From positions 1 through 37,820 of the forward strand of contig WOUR01000048.1 in assembly GCA_009772935.1 (NCBI GenBank): a stretch of DNA of 37,820 nt, read 5' to 3'. The translations under genes and the position numbers were made by a program. This document shows, piece after piece, positions 35,963 to 37,820 of the stretch. Origin of the DNA: Rhodospirillaceae bacterium. Lineage in GTDB: Bacteria; Pseudomonadota; Alphaproteobacteria; Reyranellales; Reyranellaceae. The notes under the pieces are model-generated. The model was not told where the DNA came from. It was given only the letters and a program-made list of their open reading frames with translations, and ran no database searches. Within the stretch, counting starts at the first letter, position 1. Each line of letters starts with the position of its first letter.

Positions 35963-36955
35963 ATGAGTGCCCTGCCCGCCACGATGACCTGCATCGAGAT
36001 CACCAAGTATGGCGGCCCGGACGTGCTGGTGCCGGCGACACGGCCGGTGCCTCGGCCCAAGGCCGGCGAAATCCTGATCAAGGTCGCAGCCACCGCGGTC
36101 AATCGGCCCGACATCGCTCAGCGCATGGGCAACTACGCGCCCCCTCCGGGAGCCTCCGACCTGCCGGGCCTCGAAGCCGCCGGCACCGTCGCCGAACTGG
36201 GCGAAGGGGTCAACGGCTGGACCGTCGGCGACAGGATCTGCGCACTGACGCCGGGCGGCGCCTATGCCGAGTATTGCATCGTGCCGGCGCCGCAGTGCCT
36301 GCCGCCGCCCAAGGGCTTCGACCTGCTGCATGCCGCGGCGTTACCCGAAAACTACTTCACGGTCTGGCACAATCTGTTCGAGCGCGGCCAGCTCAAGGCC
36401 GGCGAGACCGTGCTGATCCACGGTGGCGCGAGCGGCATCGGCACGACCGCGATCCAGCTCGCCAAGTCGTTCGGCGCGACCGTGCTCACGACGGTGCGAA
36501 CGCCGGAGAAGGCCGATGCGGTGAAGGCACTCGGGGCCGACCATGCCATCCTCTACAAGGACAATGACTGGGCTGCCGAAGCAAAGAAGCTGTCGGGCGG
36601 CGTCGATGTCGTGCTGGACATGGTGGCCGGCGACTACCTGCCGAAGAATCTGTCGCTGCTGAAGCTGGACGGGCGCTGCGTGGTGATCGCCGTCCAAGGC
36701 GGCGCGACGGCCACGATCAGCGCCGGCTTCCTGATGGTCAACCGTCTCACGCTCACCGGTTCGACGCTGCGTCCACAGAGTGTCGAGAGCAAGGGCCGCA
36801 TGGCGCGCGGTCTGAGGGAGAAGGTCTGGCCGCTGCTCGAAGGCGGCAAGATCAAACCGATCATCTACAAGACGTTCCCGCTGCGGGACGCCGCCGGCGC
36901 GCATGCCGAACTGGAGCGCGCCGACCATGTCGGCAAGGTGATGATGACCGTTTAG
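35963..36955 (+). CDS. NAD(P)H:quinone oxidoreductase (zeta-crystallin/PIG3-like MDR)
   Basis: 330 residues, a zinc-free medium-chain dehydrogenase. The N-terminal GroES-like domain contains VNRPDIAQRMGNY, and the NADPH-binding motif HGGASGIGTTAIQLAKSFGA is near 150-170. There is no zinc-ligand cysteine set. PIG3-like members reduce quinones by one or two electrons. AAAGG is placed eight bases upstream of the ATG. It shares a 66-base divergent region with the DUF1192 gene and converges on the TrcR-like gene, stops six bases apart. Confidence 0.92.
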   Translation: MSALPATMTCIEITKYGGPDVLVPATRPVPRPKAGEILIKVAATAVNRPDIAQRMGNYAPPPGASDLPGLEAAGTVAELGEGVNGWTVGDRICALTPGGAYAEYCIVPAPQCLPPPKGFDLLHAAALPENYFTVWHNLFERGQLKAGETVLIHGGASGIGTTAIQLAKSFGATVLTTVRTPEKADAVKALGADHAILYKDNDWAAEAKKLSGGVDVVLDMVAGDYLPKNLSLLKLDGRCVVIAVQGGATATISAGFLMVNRLTLTGSTLRPQSVESKGRMARGLREKVWPLLEGGKIKPIIYKTFPLRDAAGAHAELERADHVGKVMMTV

Positions 36956-36961
36956 GTCTCT

Positions 36962-37594
36962 CTATTGCTCGCTGACGTCGGGCTGGTCGGCTTCAGCCGG
37001 ATCGACGTCGGCGGCTTCCTCGACCAATCCGGACTGCGCCGCTTCCTTCTTGCGCGAGGCATCCTCGCGGGCGGCCTTGCGGCGCGCACGGTCGACGGCG
37101 TCGTTCAGGTCCTTCAGCGAGCAAAGGCCGAGCGTCACCGGATCGCGCGGACGCACGTTCTGCATGTTCCAGTGCGAACGATCCTTGACCGACTGCACCG
37201 TGCTCTTGGTCGAACCCACCAGCTTGGCGACCTGGCTGTCCTGCAGCTCGGGGTGGGTCTTCAACAACCAGGCGATGGCGTCAGGACGGTCCTGGCGCTT
37301 GGCGACCGGCGTGTAGCGCGGGCCCTTGGAACGGGCCTGCGGCATCGGCACGTCGCGCGGGCTCAGTTTCAACCGCGCGTTGCTGTCGGCCTCGACCCGC
37401 TTGATCTCTTCCTTGGTCAGCTGGCCGTTGGTGGTCGGGTCGTATCCCGTCATGCCACCCGCGACTTCACCGTCGGCGATCGCCTGGATCTCGAGCGGAT
37501 GCAGGCCGGTGAAAGCCGAGATCTGGTCGAACGTCAGGGTCGTGTTCTCGACCAGCCAGACGGCGGTCGCCTTAGGCATCAACACTTGCGACAT
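36962..37594 (-). CDS. DUF1013 (TrcR-type) cell-cycle transcriptional regulator
   Basis: 210 residues. The family core is intact: PKATAVWLVENTTLTFDQISAFTGLHPLEIQAIADGEV and RPDAIAWLLKTHPELQDSQVAKLVGSTKSTVQSVKDRSHWNMQNVRPRDPVTLGLCSL contain two helix-turn-helix-like segments. The C-terminus is an acidic, low-complexity tail. TrcR is known as a cell-cycle-linked transcription factor associated with RNA polymerase in alphaproteobacteria. AGGAGAG lies about eight bases before the ATG. Conserved across the class and a good lineage marker. Confidence 0.9.
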   Translation of the reverse strand: MSQVLMPKATAVWLVENTTLTFDQISAFTGLHPLEIQAIADGEVAGGMTGYDPTTNGQLTKEEIKRVEADSNARLKLSPRDVPMPQARSKGPRYTPVAKRQDRPDAIAWLLKTHPELQDSQVAKLVGSTKSTVQSVKDRSHWNMQNVRPRDPVTLGLCSLKDLNDAVDRARRKAAREDASRKKEAAQSGLVEEAADVDPAEADQPDVSEQ

Positions 37595-37660
37595 GAATTC
37601 ACTCTCCTGCGCCCGGATATAGAGGCCGGCCCCGGCGTCGCCAACCCGAAAAGCACATAG

Positions 37661-37697
37661 CTGAAAATAGAAACGGCCGGGGTCGCCCCCGGCCGTT
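37661..37697 (-). terminator. Rho-independent terminator of the OmpA-family gene
   Basis: An 11-bp perfect stem (37672-37682 with 37687-37697, arms AACGGCCGGGG/CCCCGGCCGTT) has a 4-base loop. On the minus strand it is followed by TCTATTTTC, a T-rich run. It lies about 25 bases after the OmpA-family stop. Confidence 0.85.
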
Positions 37698-37722
37698 CCT
37701 GAAGTCAGTGCTTCGGATCGTC

Positions 37723-37820
37723 TTACTGGATGACGATTTCGACGCGGCGGTTCTGCGGCTCGCGGACGTTCGGGCCGGTCTGCACCAGCAGGCCCTGCTC
37801 GCCACGGCCCACCACCGCGA
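37723..37820 (-). CDS. OmpA-family (peptidoglycan-binding) protein, C-terminal end (partial)
   Basis: The last 31 codons read AVVGRGEQGLLVQTGPNVRE, then PQNRRVEIVIQ and TAA (37723-37725). The N-R-R-V-E-I-V end is the last strand of OmpA C-terminal domains, which bind meso-diaminopimelate in peptidoglycan. The membrane or lipoprotein part lies beyond the right edge. It is followed by the intrinsic terminator. Confidence 0.85.
   Translation of the reverse strand, partial: AVVGRGEQGLLVQTGPNVREPQNRRVEIVIQ

Overview
The window is GC-rich, densely coded chromosomal DNA of an alphaproteobacterium. The placement rests on the uvrA / ssb / gyrA / coaD neighbourhood, a DUF1013 (TrcR-type) gene, a DUF1192 gene divergent from a quinone oxidoreductase, and the pdxH-fabI-aroC grouping. 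A deep-branching (Rhodospirillales or Reyranella-like) lineage is possible but cannot be settled from this sequence. No stretch longer than about 180 bases lacks a gene. I see no insertion sequence, phage gene or CRISPR array.

Region 1 (1-11159) is a surface glycan or glycolipid locus. On the left, the 3' end of a ManC-type gene (GDP-mannose synthesis) is coupled to a pentein-fold amidinotransferase-like gene. Converging on them is a ten-gene minus-strand run, in transcription order: Wzm permease, Wzt ATPase, GT21-type glucosyltransferase, STAS-domain protein, Wza-like outer-membrane export lipoprotein, DevB-type membrane fusion protein, DevC-type permease, DevA-type ATPase, and two cellulose-synthase-like GT2 enzymes. 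The locus therefore has two different ABC exporters, one outer-membrane exporter and three glycosyltransferases. It is the most unusual part of the window, and its product is unknown.

Region 2 (11188-22493) is informational housekeeping with insertions. It holds tRNA-Lys(UUU) with its own promoter and an odd T loop, coaD, gyrA, a YihX-like HAD phosphatase, a DUF393 protein, a Rossmann/DUF4166 protein, ssb, an MFS transporter and uvrA.

Region 3 (22503-27139, minus strand) holds pdxH, a cation diffusion facilitator and a fused APH-like/AAA kinase. These are followed by a promoter and a palindromic operator controlling an acid-ceramidase-like Ntn hydrolase and a small secreted protein.

Region 4 (27219-31483, plus strand) is fabI-aroC, a small membrane protein and sppA.

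Region 5 (31527-35676, minus strand) is a tightly packed operon: a MetY-type sulfhydrylase, an alpha/beta hydrolase, an SDR, a DUF169 protein and a 2H phosphoesterase.

Region 6 (35708-37820) holds DUF1192, a quinone oxidoreductase, the TrcR-like regulator and the 3' end of an OmpA-family gene with a clear intrinsic terminator.
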